NCBI RefSeq assembly: GCF_019059575.1
Contig: NW_024882898.1
Location: forward strand, 107,844-171,843
Direction of reading: 5' to 3'
Length of the DNA: 64,000 nucleotides
Source: Amphibalanus amphitrite
Lineage: Eukaryota; Arthropoda; Thecostraca; Balanomorpha; Balanidae
A model generated the notes under the pieces. It made no database searches, had not been told where the DNA came from, and saw only the letters and a program-made list of their open reading frames with translations. Below, piece by piece: positions 33,113 to 45,227 of this stretch. Every line of letters begins with the position of its first letter. The first letter of the stretch is position 1. A program made the position numbers and the translations under genes.

Positions 33113-34357
33113 ATGACTCTTCTGCTGACCCTCCTGCTGACGGCGGCTGCCGGCGGGTGGGCCGCCGTCCAGACCTCCGCTGGCTCCCCGCTCGGCTGCA
33201 GGGACCAGGACAACAGACTAGTCGACTGGTACGTGTTGTACAAGCTGCCCATTCTCAAAGACCCCGGCTCAAAGAAGCCCGTCAGCGATGGCTATAAGTA
33301 CCTGTACATCTCGTCAGCGTCCACGACCACGGAGACCCCTTGGAGCATGTCCAAAGAGCCCATCGACAGCCAACTGTCTCACCCCGCTAGAACGTTGGCG
33401 CCCGTTTACAAAGATCACGCACGGACGGGCCTTTTCTACCGTTTTTACAACGACCACTGGCCAAGCGATAAGTCCCCGTTCTCGTATAACGGTCACGCCA
33501 AGGGGGTGCTTGCCCACGAAGGCGACCACGGGTTTTGGATGATCCACAGCGTGCCCAAGTTTCCTCCAGCGCCGACAGATGGAGCAGGCTACAGCTACCC
33601 AGACGGCAGAGAAATATTCGGTCAAAGTTTTCTTTGCATCTCTTTCAGTACTTCTGGACAAGATAGTAAGGATCCTAATAACGAACTAAACAAGATAATC
33701 AAACAGTTGACAATTTACCAACCCTTTTGTCACGCTTGGAAAAGCCGTCATGGTAAACCAAAGGTCCCAGAAACGATGCCAAATCCCCGCCCCTGCCAAT
33801 GTCCGGACAAAGCTAGCGGACAATTGCACAACCAGGAGGAAATCCGCACTTCCGAGGGCGTGCAGATCACCACATTCGCCAAGAGCAGCAAATACAATTA
33901 CGACCTGTACAGCGCCCTGGTGGCCCCGGCGCTGAAGACCGACCTGCACGCCGAGACGTGGCGGGCCACACTGATGTCCCACTGCTCCGGTCCCTACCAG
34001 GTGGAGGACGTCCACTACATCAGGGCCATCACGGCCAGTGAAACGTTCCAATTTAAATCCATCAACGATCACAGCAAGTGGGCCGTGTCCATTAACCCGA
34101 AAAAGCCATGGGTCTGCATCGGCGATCTCAATCGGGCGGAAACACAGATGAGGAGAGGTGGCGGCGCCGTTTGTCTCAAAGATGACATCCTCTGGGAGAC
34201 TTTCAGTGGCGCGTTGAATGTCAATCCTGAATGCATGGTCGTCGGAGACGGAGGGAACGAAAGGAAACGCGCGTCCCCCCACGGTCAAGATATCCGGTTG
34301 GACGTCCACCCCGAAAATGCCAAAAAGCAGCTTTCGAAATTCGGACCTGTCGGATAG
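33113..34357 (+). CDS. deoxyribonuclease II, paralogue 2
   Basis: An intronless 414-residue protein. Signal peptide about residues 1-19 (LLLTLLLTAAAGGWAA), then GCRDQDNRLVDWYVLYKLP, FYRFYNDHWP, GHAKGVL (His128), IHSVPKFPP (His145), SFLCIS, NDHSKW (His320, Lys322) and WVCIGDLNRAETQMRRGGG. All three conserved histidines of the family are present, so an active acid DNase is likely. The ATG at 33113 aligns with that of paralogue 1 and puts the signal peptide at the N-terminus; an in-frame GTG at 33047 is not needed. Compared with paralogue 1 it lacks the Asp run, has an extra Cys pair (CQC) near residue 229, and ends in an unrelated basic/hydrophilic tail after residue 370. A TTAA element starts 101 bases after the stop. 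Confidence 0.93.
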   Translation: MTLLLTLLLTAAAGGWAAVQTSAGSPLGCRDQDNRLVDWYVLYKLPILKDPGSKKPVSDGYKYLYISSASTTTETPWSMSKEPIDSQLSHPARTLAPVYKDHARTGLFYRFYNDHWPSDKSPFSYNGHAKGVLAHEGDHGFWMIHSVPKFPPAPTDGAGYSYPDGREIFGQSFLCISFSTSGQDSKDPNNELNKIIKQLTIYQPFCHAWKSRHGKPKVPETMPNPRPCQCPDKASGQLHNQEEIRTSEGVQITTFAKSSKYNYDLYSALVAPALKTDLHAETWRATLMSHCSGPYQVEDVHYIRAITASETFQFKSINDHSKWAVSINPKKPWVCIGDLNRAETQMRRGGGAVCLKDDILWETFSGALNVNPECMVVGDGGNERKRASPHGQDIRLDVHPENAKKQLSKFGPVG

Positions 34358-34458
34358 GTACCATACCGGTGAGCAAAATGGCCGCTCACGGGAACGATGG
34401 ACGAAAGGGTATCTTCCCCAAATGCACGGAATGTAGGAGTTATCCCCTCTAGTTTTAA

Positions 34459-35621
34459 CCCGCGCCCCGTAGGGCTATCGGCGGACCCTACCACCCGTAG
34501 GGGGGGGGGGCGTTTCGGCCCCCCCCTAAGATCTCGGAAATTTACCGGCCGATTTTCAAAATTCAAACGGCGTTCGATAGCCCCACCGGGGATCTACCTT
34601 GTGATCAAATTTCATTAACCTAGGTCAAACCGATGACGTCACAGGTCAGCTCAAAGGTCGGATTTTCACCGTTCACAGGCATTTCAAGAAATGTGTTGTG
34701 AAATCGAGTAAATTGGTAAGTTTTGAAAACCATCGATGGTACATTGTTCGTCAAACACATACTTTGCAATTTGAGGTCACTGATACCAGGTCAGGTCACA
34801 GAGGTCAGGTCACTGGGGGTCACAATATGAAAGTGTCGTGTGATGCATGTTTTATGGTCCATTTTACATGTCAAATGCGATCATGTGGGTCAGGCAGCCT
34901 TTGGGGCCAGCTTAGGTTACGTTCTGGTGAAGGTCAGGTCAAGGTCAGGTCAAATTAGGTCAAATTTCAAAGTTGATATTTTGCATAACATGGGTATCGA
35001 TTCGATGCAGCTCGTCACGGGGAGTCTAATGGTGGTCTTTGTTTTGCCCTACGTGGTCTAGAATTGCCAAAAATTAAGTTTGAAAATTTGACGTCATCAT
35101 TTTTGGACAGTTTTTTTTCGCTATAACTTGGCCAAAAAAAGAGATATCGATATGAAATTTGGTATGTAAATAGAAGACGGTAGGTACTATCATATATGTT
35201 CCGGTTTTTTTCGAAACTCGAAAAAACCTATTGGATTTTTTGGCTTATATATCCAAAAAATTACTTTTTTGATTTTGGGGGGTCAAAATCCTAAAATTTC
35301 AAAAATCCGAGATGGCAGTTTTGTAGCCCTGTCAATTTTACACCTTTTATGTCTTGATCATTTTTCTGTATCTTCAAAGCTGTAGGCCTGACAGCCCTTC
35401 TCGCGAAGCTCTTTTTTCGGTCGAAAATGGAAGAACATGACGTCATTCTGACGTCATTTGTGGCCAACCTGTCATAGCCTCTGGATTTTTTTGTCACCAT
35501 GTGTAAAATTGATGCCCGGAGGGGTTCTGAAAGTTTGGTGGCGATATCTGCAGTCGTTTAGGAGATATCGACGGAAAAGGACAGGGGGGGCCGAAACGCC
35601 CCCCCCCCTACGGGGCGCGGG
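34459..35621 (+). mobile_element. TTAA-superfamily element, family 2, copy 2 (complete)
   Basis: TTAA at 34455-34458; on the right the GGG is followed by TTTAA. The ends are CCCGCGCCCCGTAGGG and its inverse. It is close in sequence to 30737-31912 along its whole length and in the same orientation. It may overlap the 3' untranslated region of DNase II paralogue 2. Confidence 0.92.
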
Positions 35622-36244
35622 TTTAATGAATGCTTCTGGACCATACATAAATGCTTCGTTTTGAGTTGAAATGCGTAACACCATGAGACCTAAAATCCCT
35701 ACATTACACACCGACAAGCAATCTCATCTGAATACGACAGCTTTGGTGAGCAGAACTACTAAGTTCTGGTATCAAACTTGTCGAACGGGATGCAAAATTA
35801 ATGCACTTTGGAGCTGCTTTGCCAAGTTGTTTGGAAAATTTTCGCATTTCATACATCAATAAAAAATGCGACTGTGACTTATGTCGCCCCCCGCGGGGAG
35901 GAGCGTTCCATATATGCATTATCTGATTGGCGCCACACGTCAATAGTTATACCCTAGTAAAAGCTCACAAGCTTTTGACGTTAACCCGTTTAATTAAAAC
36001 GGATTGCGGATGTGTACCTTGAAATATTTAGGTTTTCGGTCCATTGCAATTGTACATGCAATGCAGCGTCTTAAAAAGTGCTGTAACAATGTCTACTTTT
36101 CAGTTGTTAGCCGGCCGATCCATCCCTCCCCGTCGAAAATCCCTGGCGACGCCCCACTGATGAATGTCCTGACTACTAACACCAGTAGCATTGTCAGCTT
36201 CAGCTTCGTTGACAACATGCCGGAGCGTGGAGTTTTATTTTCCC
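35622..36244. other. intergenic, no gene seen
   Basis: No supported coding segment; no strong repeat match noted inside the window. Confidence 0.4.
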
Positions 36245-38850
36245 TTCACCTACCTTATGGTAGATAGAAACCTACTTTATAGGCATAGCTAAAATTCGAT
36301 TAAATCGCTTGCATTGAGAGGAGAGATATCAATCTGATAACAACTTTTTGGTTTCCCGATACCAAACGTCAAACGAATAACCAGCTTGGTATTTCGTGTG
36401 TCAATCTTAACCCGCGCCCTGATGGGGGGGGGCATTGGCCCCCCCCCCTGTGGTTTTTCTTGAATAGCGAAAAAACGGCGGCGCGCAGCGCCGCCAAATT
36501 TTCAGTACCTTCCCGGGCATCAATTTGACACCTTCACACAAAATGTCAAGTCACAGGTCACCTTGGGTCAGGAGTTATTGAGGTCAAACTGAGGTCATGT
36601 TCGAGCAAAAATGAGCAAAAAACATGACATCTTGAAACGCTCACCAAATCTACAGTTTACAAGCAATTTTAAAGTTCTTTATGTGGTCATGTAGAGAAAA
36701 GACGGCGCTACAAAACTGCTATCTCAGATTTTCAAAATTTTGAATTTTGACCCCCCAAAATAAAAAATTGTTTTTTTTTAGAAAAAACTCAAAAATTTCC
36801 CAAAAAAAATTTGAATTTCGAAAAAAAACCGGAATATATATGATAGTCCCTGTGCTTTTCTAACTACATACCGAATTTCAGATCGATACCTCTTTTTTTG
36901 GCAAAGTTATAGCGAAAAAACTTCAAAATTGATGACGTCAAATTTTCAAACTCAATTTTTAGCAATTCTAGACCACGTAGCGCAAAACAAAGACCACCAT
37001 TAGACTCCCCGTAAGGAACTGCATCGAATTGATACCCATTTTATGCAAAAATATCAAGTTTTAAATTTGACCTTATTTCACCTGACCTTGACCTGACCTT
37101 CACCAGAACATAACCTAAACTGGCCCTAAAGGCTGCCTGACCCACATAATCGAATTTGTCATGTAAAATGGACCATAAAACATGCATCACATGATATTTT
37201 CATATTTTGACCCTCAGTGACCTGAGCTCTGTGACCTGACTTGGTATCAGTGACCTCAAATAGCAAAATATGTGTGTTATGGACAATTCCCCATCGATGA
37301 TTTTCAATGACATGGATTTTACTCGATTTTACAACGCATTTCTTGAAAGGTCTGTAAACGGTGAAAATTCGACCTTTGACCTGACCTGTGATGTCATCGA
37401 TTTGACCAAGGTCAATGAAATTGGGTCACAAGGTAGTTCCCCGTTGGGGCTATCCAACGCCGTTTGCCGCTTGTCGCTATGTTGCGTGGTTCTCGAGATC
37501 TTAGGGGGGGGGCCAAAATGCCCCCCCATCAGACCGCGTTGCTCGGCAGACCCCATCAGGGCGCGGGTTAATGGTTTTGCTATTTTGTCGGTAGGTACAA
37601 TAGGTAAATTCTTACTTATGAGTACAAGCGGCTGTGAATTTGGTAAAAAGTTGGTGTTTCTCTCGGTTTCCCAGCATGGCTCGGTTTTGGGTATTTCCTT
37701 GATCTTGGCAGAAATTCGGTTTGGTATCAGTATCCCGATTTTTGCAATTGAAATCACTAATTGAACACACATGAAAATCCACAATTAAAAACGTAAAACA
37801 GATTGTTGGCGGAGGGGTGTCGTCTATCGACCTCATCAGCACCGTTTTAACCGAAGTGTTATGGTCAATAGTTAAAAACTATTTGATAAAACTGTTCGTT
37901 CTTGACAGTGTATCGAACGTCAGTCACGTTTCCAAGCCCGTGTAAAGCACAAAATGTCCGACCAATGAGGGATGCGTTCTTCTGTGCACATGCATTCGTG
38001 ATATTGTCTGACAATGTCTACACCAGCCTCCTCGGAACTGGCCTCTGTGGGCTGCCTGACAGCAAGCCTTGCTTTGTTGGACAGGTCTTACAGAGGCTTA
38101 GTAAATGACCCTGCTTGAATCCGACCAGCGATGATACCTGCAACCATCAATCCGTGTGTGACTGCTCCCCTCCGTTGCCTTCCTCCCACTAACATTCCCT
38201 GTAAGAGTGTGTATTAGTTTAGGCGTAAACGTGTAGGTAGGAGGGCAGTCACTAACCGTTTGCAGTTGTGACTACTTTGCTTCGCTTTTGCTATTATGCT
38301 AACAGCATGCTTACCCCATCTATATTTGCTTTTTTCCTACTCTTAGCTGGAAATGCCGCTTCTTATCATATTTAGTTATCTGGTGTTTAACGTCTAGGTT
38401 CTGTCATAGATCTCTGTACAAGGTCACGTATTTAAGGTGTATAGAGGTCTATGGTGCTGTGTGTCGCTCGCTAGGATAGAGAAAGGGGGCACTCCTGGTC
38501 TGGTCATCTGTTCATGGGTGGCGGTGTATAAAAGATGTACCATCGGGCATCCATCCTTCGTGTGTGCCCCTGAGGATTTGATTTGGTAGTGGTGCGATGT
38601 GTGATTTTTGGGAAAGAAAGTGTTGAATAAAATTGCTGCTCGTTGGAGGTGTTTTTATTGTCTCTGTTCTGTTCCCTCCTTTTGAATGACATCCAAAAAT
38701 TTCATTCCTCCGATGGCATTTTTCTTGAAAAAAAAAATCGGAACGCTTTGCCAATAGAGAGCTGAAAGTTGGCACACCTGACCTTTTATAAAGTCGGATT
38801 TTACGATACAAATCGTGGTTTCATGTGGGGCCAGGTCACTAACCGACCGA
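36245..38850. repeat. duplicated segment X, copy 2
   Basis: Pairs with 18594-20890. It carries the element at 36411-37567, which copy 1 lacks, and lacks the element at 18676-19703, which copy 1 carries. Confidence 0.85.
36411..37567 (-). mobile_element. TTAA-superfamily element, family 2 relative with CCCGCGCCCTGATGGG ends
   Basis: TTAA at 36407-36410 and 37568-37571. The ends are CCCGCGCCCTGATGGG and CCCATCAGGGCGCGGG. The hairpin loops are CATTGG (left) and CCAAAATG (right). The body is the reverse complement of the family 2 plan (GATGCAGT..GTTA or GTCACGG, ACCATTAGACTCC, GGACCATAAAACATG). GGCGGCGC/GCGCCGCC at 36477-36495 matches the same feature in family 1. The empty site is at about 19797. 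Confidence 0.9.
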
Positions 38851-38904
38851 CTCATGTCGGTCAGATGTCAGACTGTCAGACTATCAGACGTTGCTGCCGA
38901 GGCA

Positions 38905-39085
38905 AGGGAAGTCTGGGGAGATAAGAGAAGAATCTGGGGAGTTGGGAGGGGAGTCTGGGGAGTGGGAGAGGGAGTTTGGGGAGTTGGTCTGTGGGAGTCT
39001 GGGGAGTTGGTCTGGGGGAGTCTCGGGAGTTGGTCTGGGGGAGTCTGGGGAGTTGGTCTGGGGGGAGTCTGGAAAGGTGGGAGGG
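38905..39085 (+). repeat. G-rich minisatellite, unit GGGGAGTTGGTCTGGGGGAG
   Basis: About seven imperfect units of 20-27 bases built from GGGGAGT, TGGTCTG and GGGAGTCT. It is preceded by CAGACTGTCAGACTATCAGACG. Non-coding. Confidence 0.8.
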
Positions 39086-39349
39086 AAGACAGGTGGTGAA
39101 AACTGCTTTGAACTTTAAATACAGCCAAGTTTAAAGATCTTAGATCTTTATGTACATTTTCTATGGAAGACCTACGGAGTAGGTACCTACGGAAGAAATA
39201 TTACTTTAGACGTTCGCAAAGTAACTTGTAATGTTATTTCCAATAATAAGATGATTTAAAAACATAGTACCTACCTACGTAAAAACATGTTCCTGCCAAA
39301 CACTGAAAAATAACAGCACGTTTTTCCTAGAGAACTGCAACCTTTTACG

Positions 39350-42300
39350 TAACGCCCAAACGTCAAACATGACGTAAACCTGCGGTAAAGCGTTAGCGTA
39401 ATGAAAATTCAAACACGTCTGCGTAACTCGGGAGAAAACTGTTGGACGGAGTTTACACCACCAACCGACATCGGTCCGTACCTATATTCAGCGTGTAAAC
39501 CGGAGATGCGGTGCCGCCTCCCCACTATTTCTACCCCATTACCCCAACTGCGTTTCCTCTGACGTTCAAACGTCTCAAAAGTAATCTTAAGTACTTTCCA
39601 TGGTCGACCATGCGTGAGCCCATATGAGGTATCGGCATTCGTTTGACGGTACTGAGTTCGCTGAGGATTTGCACCTCCGGATCAGGAGACCCTCAGGCAG
39701 CGTAGACGCAAGGGTTTCGTTTAATCGTCTTGCAAGGGAAGCATTCAGTGTTACAAAATACCTAAATGGTTTGCATCCGACTATTCAGCTACACTGGATC
39801 CTATAGCTGCCTATACCTAACCCTCACCCATTTTCACAGCCTCTCTAACACTAGCGTATGGGGATCAGGGGGTGGGGGCCGATCAGACCATATTAGTTTG
39901 CAGGAGGGTGTGCCCTCACATGCAGCCATGCTCGCATCGCTCGCCGGGTCTCAGAGTGATCGATTACAGGATGTTTCCTGTTCTCACCTTCTGCCATCAG
40001 GCAGATGGCATGCAGGCCATCAGATTAAGCATGGTTAACCCGCGCCTTGGTGGGGTCTGTTTATAACGCGACCTGGTGGGGGGAGGGCTATTTCCCCCCC
40101 CCCCCTCGTATCTCCGAAACTACTGGACGGATCCGCAAATTTTCGCAAATTTCAAACGGCGTTCGAAAGGCCTGTCAAATTTGTCAAATACCAGGTCAGG
40201 TCAGGTCACAGGTCAGGTCACCAAGGGTCACAGGCTAGGTCACATGAGCCCAACTTTACTAAGGTTGTGTGATGCATGTTTTATGGCCAATTTTTCATTT
40301 CCAACTCAATGGTGTTGGTTATAAGACTATCAGGTACGGCTTAGGTCACTTTCTGGTGAAGTTCAGGTCAAGGTCAGGTCAAGGTCAGGCCAAAAAGGTC
40401 AAATTTTAAAGTTGATAGTTTTGCATAGAATGGGTATTGATTCGATGCAGCTCGTCACGGGGAGTCTAATGGTGGTCTTTGTTTTGCGCTACGGGGTCTA
40501 GAATTGCTAAAAATTGAGTTTGAAAATTTGACGTCATCAATTTTGAACAGTTTTTTCGCTATAACTTCGCCAAAAAAGAGGTATCAATCTCAAATTTGGT
40601 ATGTGGCTGGAAGGCGGTAAGGACTATCACATATATTCCGGTTTTTGCGAAATTCAAAAAAACTTTTTGGATTTTTCGATTATTATATCAAAAAAAAAAA
40701 TATTTTTGGATTTTTAGGGGTCCAAATCCAAAAATATCAAAAATTCGAGATAGCAGTTTTGTAGCCCTGTTGATTCTGAAGCTTTTATGTCTTCATCATT
40801 TTTCTGTATTTGCAAAGCTATAGGCCTGGCAGCTATTCCCGCGAAACCCCTTTTTTGGGTCGAAAACGGCAGAACATGACGTCACTCTGACGTCATTTCC
40901 GGCCAACCTATCATAGCCTTTGGAAAAAATTTTTGGTCACAATATGTAAAATTGATGTTAGGGAGGGTACTGAAAGTTTTGTGACGATCGGCTCAGCGGT
41001 TCTGGAGATATATTGAAAAGTCTGGAGGGGGGCAAAAAATAGCCCCCCCCCATCAGGTCGCGGGTCTGACTTCTCATATATGGATGTGAGAAGTGTGAGA
41101 ACTAATAACCCAAGTGGAACGGTCTCGGGTTTAGTTTATGTAACTTCATGTGTCATGCGGCTTAGCTAAGCCGGTGAACCGGCCTTGGGTGGAGCTATGC
41201 CAGTCGTTAGAAGAAGCAGAGATGTCTGTTGCATGGGCGGATCCAGGCGGTCTCGGGCACTGCGGAGGGATAACCCCCAAAAACGTTTCTAAAAAAACTC
41301 TTGGGATTTTGATTCCATACGCATCGCTGTGTTGTTTACAGCGAACTTCTCTGATAAAAGCTTTTGGTTTTCTTCATAATTTATTAAAAAAGAAAACGGC
41401 CAATTCTTACCGATTTCGGGCGCTGCGGGGAACATTTCCACCGCATCCCCCTCCCGCCCTGGATCCGCCAGTGGTCAGTTGACCTTGTCCGGTTGTCTAC
41501 GAAACTGGTTTCTGAAATCAGATACCAAGTATATTTCCGTGGTGTATATCAACTCAGAGGGTTAATTCACCCGGTCCGATCATCAACTCATGACCTTAGC
41601 CACGACTAAATGCCTGACGCCGATGGGCGCCGACGGGCTGCTTTACTCGGTGGATAAGTGTTTATATTTCCCTCTCACTGTACACAGAGCTCTTCTTCGT
41701 TTATAATCAAAACGGCTGGACTGGTGTACTGTCTTGTCCTTTCGTGTTGGGTGACTGAATCAGATAGGACGTTGTCGCATTGGTCATGAATCGATTAAAC
41801 CGGTTCTATGTAGAGGCGTTTTGCTTTGTTGAACAGACGTGGGCGATAGCAATGACAGGGCCGGTTTGGGATTTTTTACCGTATGTGTTTTTGTCAACAT
41901 CGTTTGTGAGCAACCTACGCAGTGTTTGTCAATACGCTTGCAAGTTGCATCGGTAGATATACATGACAAGAAATTATGAAATGGTTTCTTCGATATGCAG
42001 TTACCTATACTTGTACTGGTACGGAAACGTTCTCGAATGCATCGCAATACATGGCTACGTAATAGCAAGCAGATCAAGTGTTATAAGCAATCACATGCGC
42101 AGCACCAAACAATGCAGTAGGAATCGCGAGTCGATTTGAGTCTCACATCCGGAATCAATGACGCATCAGTCTTTCCCACCGCAGCATTTCCATGATCGTG
42201 AATCGTCATAAAATTTGGTATTGAAGCACTGAGTGGTTGCATGACAGCGCAACTAAATTCCCCTCCCCCACACACACCTACAAAGCTTCTCGATATGTGT

Positions 42301-43200
42301 TATTGCAGGAGCGTCGTCTTACAGACATGAACATTGAACACCGAACACAGCGCACCGCACCGATTATTTCTCACTACCGTTCAAGGGCAAAACCGGAGCG
42401 ATACAATGGCGAGTCCCGGGCGATACACGGGCGATGGTCGGCCGGACCTGACTCAGTTCGACTGGCACACGCAGCAGGACCGGTGGTTATGTCAGATCAC
42501 GTAGTGTGTTGGCTGAGGAATGTCAGAAGAGGTAGGTGAAATCACGAACCACCAGCTCAGAGGTTCGATACTGACGGATGTTTCTGGTAGGCGAAAAGAG
42601 CACTGCATTGATGACCTGAATCAACCACGGTCACGTATTATAAGCTGGTGATGGAACCTTCAAATAATGTGATAAGAACGAATAAAACACATATCAGAAA
42701 GGCAATGCCAAACATTGTAGTAAAATCACTCCATGCCTCTGAAAAAGTACGCTCCCGGAATTCTCTCAGTTGATATCATCTGAGGCCTCTTGCACCAAAA
42801 TCCTCTTGCACCAATGCTTGGATTATTTTGCATCGTGTACCCAATCCAAGACTCAAGTGTGACAATTTGCGTGTAAAATTTACCATGCACCTGTAGGATT
42901 ATGTATTGGGCTATTGCAAACAAATTTACCACCGTCAGATTACCTTATTCTGAAACCGGTTTTTCGAATTTACCTAGCTAGGTAGTTTGGTGCAAGAGGC
43001 CTCTGATAACCAATTACTAGTAGTTTATTGATATCAGGCATGCCTTCTTCCCGCAGACTTAATCACATAAACGAGTCCGATTTTTACAGCTAGGTACCGG
43101 CTCGTATTTCCTCTTAAATGCCGTCACGGCCAGTCTAACGTCTCTAGCTTGGCACCGTTTCAAAGACATGACCACTGACCAGTACCTAACCACTGCTGAT
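39350..43200. repeat. duplicated segment Y, copy 2
   Basis: Pairs with 26840-29790. It lacks the palindrome present in copy 1 and carries an extra element at 40039-41064. No reading frame is conserved between copies. Confidence 0.85.
40039..41064 (+). mobile_element. TTAA-superfamily element, family 2 relative with CCCGCGCCTTGGTGGG ends
   Basis: TTAA at 40035-40038 precedes CCCGCGCCTTGGTGGGG; the right end CATCAGGTCGCGGG is followed by TCTG, so the right TTAA is lost. Hairpins: G-run GGCTATTTC C-run at the left, G-run CAAAAAATAG C-run at the right. The body has the family 2 phrases (GATGCAGCTCGTCACGGGGA, AATGGTGGTCTTTGTTTTGC) and GGTCA arrays at 40194-40240 and 40362-40390. The paralogous site in segment Y copy 1 (about 27815) is empty. 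Confidence 0.88.
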
Positions 43201-43790
43201 CATTTATTCATTTTGGCTAGGTCCAACTGGGTCTGCAACAATGCACCTTGCAGCGCCACCTTAGCAGCCCATCATGCAGGCTTCGTGTTTGCAAGCTTAA
43301 TCGGGGCATAATCGCCAAGGCTAATACCGTTAATTTCCCGTTTGACGATGCCGCGGTGCAAGTTTGAGGCTACCTGCATTCAAATGAGATTGTTTGCTGC
43401 AATTTATAGAGCACACGCGTGATAAAAAAAAAATGCGTGACTGCACCTATAGTGTTTGAGACGGGACACGTCAAGCGTTATATTACGAGCTTTGATCGGC
43501 ACAAAGCTCAACTTAATAGACGTATGGCTTATTAGATAGATACATGAGTTTCGTTATCGACGAAGGATCCAGGAATCGTCCAGTTTCAAGTAATTGCGTC
43601 TACAAAAAAAAGACGCCAATAGATCCACGGTTACTGACGCAAGCTGCAGAGTACAGGACCATTTGCGATTGAAACTGTAGATTAGTACAAATCTTTCCTG
43701 ACCTCCCGCGGTCGCCAGACGGTGTATTGAACAGCACGATCGTGCGGGGTTCCGGACGCTCGAACCGGCTCGCTACGTTGACACATTCCT
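43200..43790. repeat. duplicated segment Z, copy 2
   Basis: Pairs with about 9525-10190. It directly follows segment Y here, whereas copy 1 of Z precedes the first DNase II gene, as expected for tandem copies of a Z-DNase-X-Y or DNase-X-Y-Z unit. Confidence 0.7.
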
Positions 43791-44740
43791 ACATATGTTT
43801 GACCTTTGAGTTGATTAACATAGCAGACGGACACACCGATGGCGTATGCAGAATGACTTTTCAGGCCCAGTGAAAAACGGTACTTGCTTGATATTGATAT
43901 GATAAAGTGTATGCATTTCCGGCTTCATATTGTTTGAAATCTACCAGCAAAGTTTTTTTTTCTTCGGGAAAAGCGTCTTCTTCTACACTGTCCTGTTACC
44001 TAACTTCTCAGTTTCAAAGTATCGACTTCAGCTTCAACACCAAAGCATGTCAACCACAAAACATGTCAACAAAATACGCATTGCAGCACGGGAGTATCGG
44101 TCCCACCCGTTATCACGCTTTCCCCTGCCTCAGGCCTTGGGGTGAATTGAAAGCCCGGTCAGCGCCTCAGGCTATCATCAGCTGACTGGCCCCGCTCGTC
44201 GGCTCAGCCGGCGGCCGGCCGGTCGTAATCCACAGCATTCAAACCGTTCAGCGATACTGGACGACCCCTCATGTTTTGGAGTCCCCTGTAGGTCGATAAC
44301 CTTCAATAGAAATGCTGCTGATGTTTATTTATCGCTGATTGCCTAGCGGATTGGCACGGATGGTAGTAATCTTGGATTGACAGGCTGTAGCTTAGACGGC
44401 AATCTGTAATTCTGTGCAAAACCGCGTTGGATATTGCGGATATTGCATGACGATATGCAGCATGCATTGCCCGTAGCTACAAAAACCTCACATGCTTGGC
44501 AAATGTAAACGAGTAGGTACTTTACATATGAAGGCTGACCTATGAGTGCAGCTGCGTAGATAGGTCTATCAAAGTTACAAGTTACAACTAGCCAAATCTG
44601 CGGCGATGAGTGCCCGGTCGGCACACACCACACACAGCACCGTGTCGAGAGCGGCAATCACATTTACGCGCATTGAATGCTACTCACTTTTCCAATCCAA
44701 GCACGTAAAATACGCACCAGTATAACGCCTTATGGGGCGA
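43791..44740. other. intergenic, no gene seen
   Basis: No supported gene or strong repeat. Confidence 0.35.
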
Positions 44741-45227
44741 CTAACGGAGCGAGCGAGAGGGTGGGCCTTGCACGTGCGAAATTGCGAGGGGGTACCTCCA
44801 ACTGACTTGTGTACGGCACCCTACTAACCGGTCTCTAGCGATTTGCCAAATTTGAGCACAATCGGCCCAGCCATTCTCGAGATCTGGAAGCGGCACCCTG
44901 CACGTGCGCACGTGCAAAATGGGTCCCGACTGGCTTTTGCACGGCACCCTACTAACTGGTCCCTAACTGTGTACCAAATTTGAGCGCAATCGGTCCAGCC
45001 GTTCTCGAGATCTGGACACGACCCCTGCACGTGCGCACGTGCAGCAGCACCCCAACTCTGGCACATGGATATGCAGTGCCTAGTGGGTGCCTACCTACAT
45101 GCCAACTTTCAGCGCAATCGGCCAAGTAGTTACCGAGATATTGCAATTGTTACAAAACTGACACCTCTTCGTTTTGCACGTGGCTTGGCACGTGCATAAG
45201 GGGTCACTCACATGCATCGGGAATAGT

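Noticed and set aside
33686-34309. 207-codon minus-strand frame inside DNase II paralogue 2
   Set aside because: Antisense shadow of a well-supported plus-strand gene.
44758-45190. CRISPR-like array
   Set aside because: The repeats are about 125-bp diverged units without short regular spacers, and the DNA is eukaryotic.
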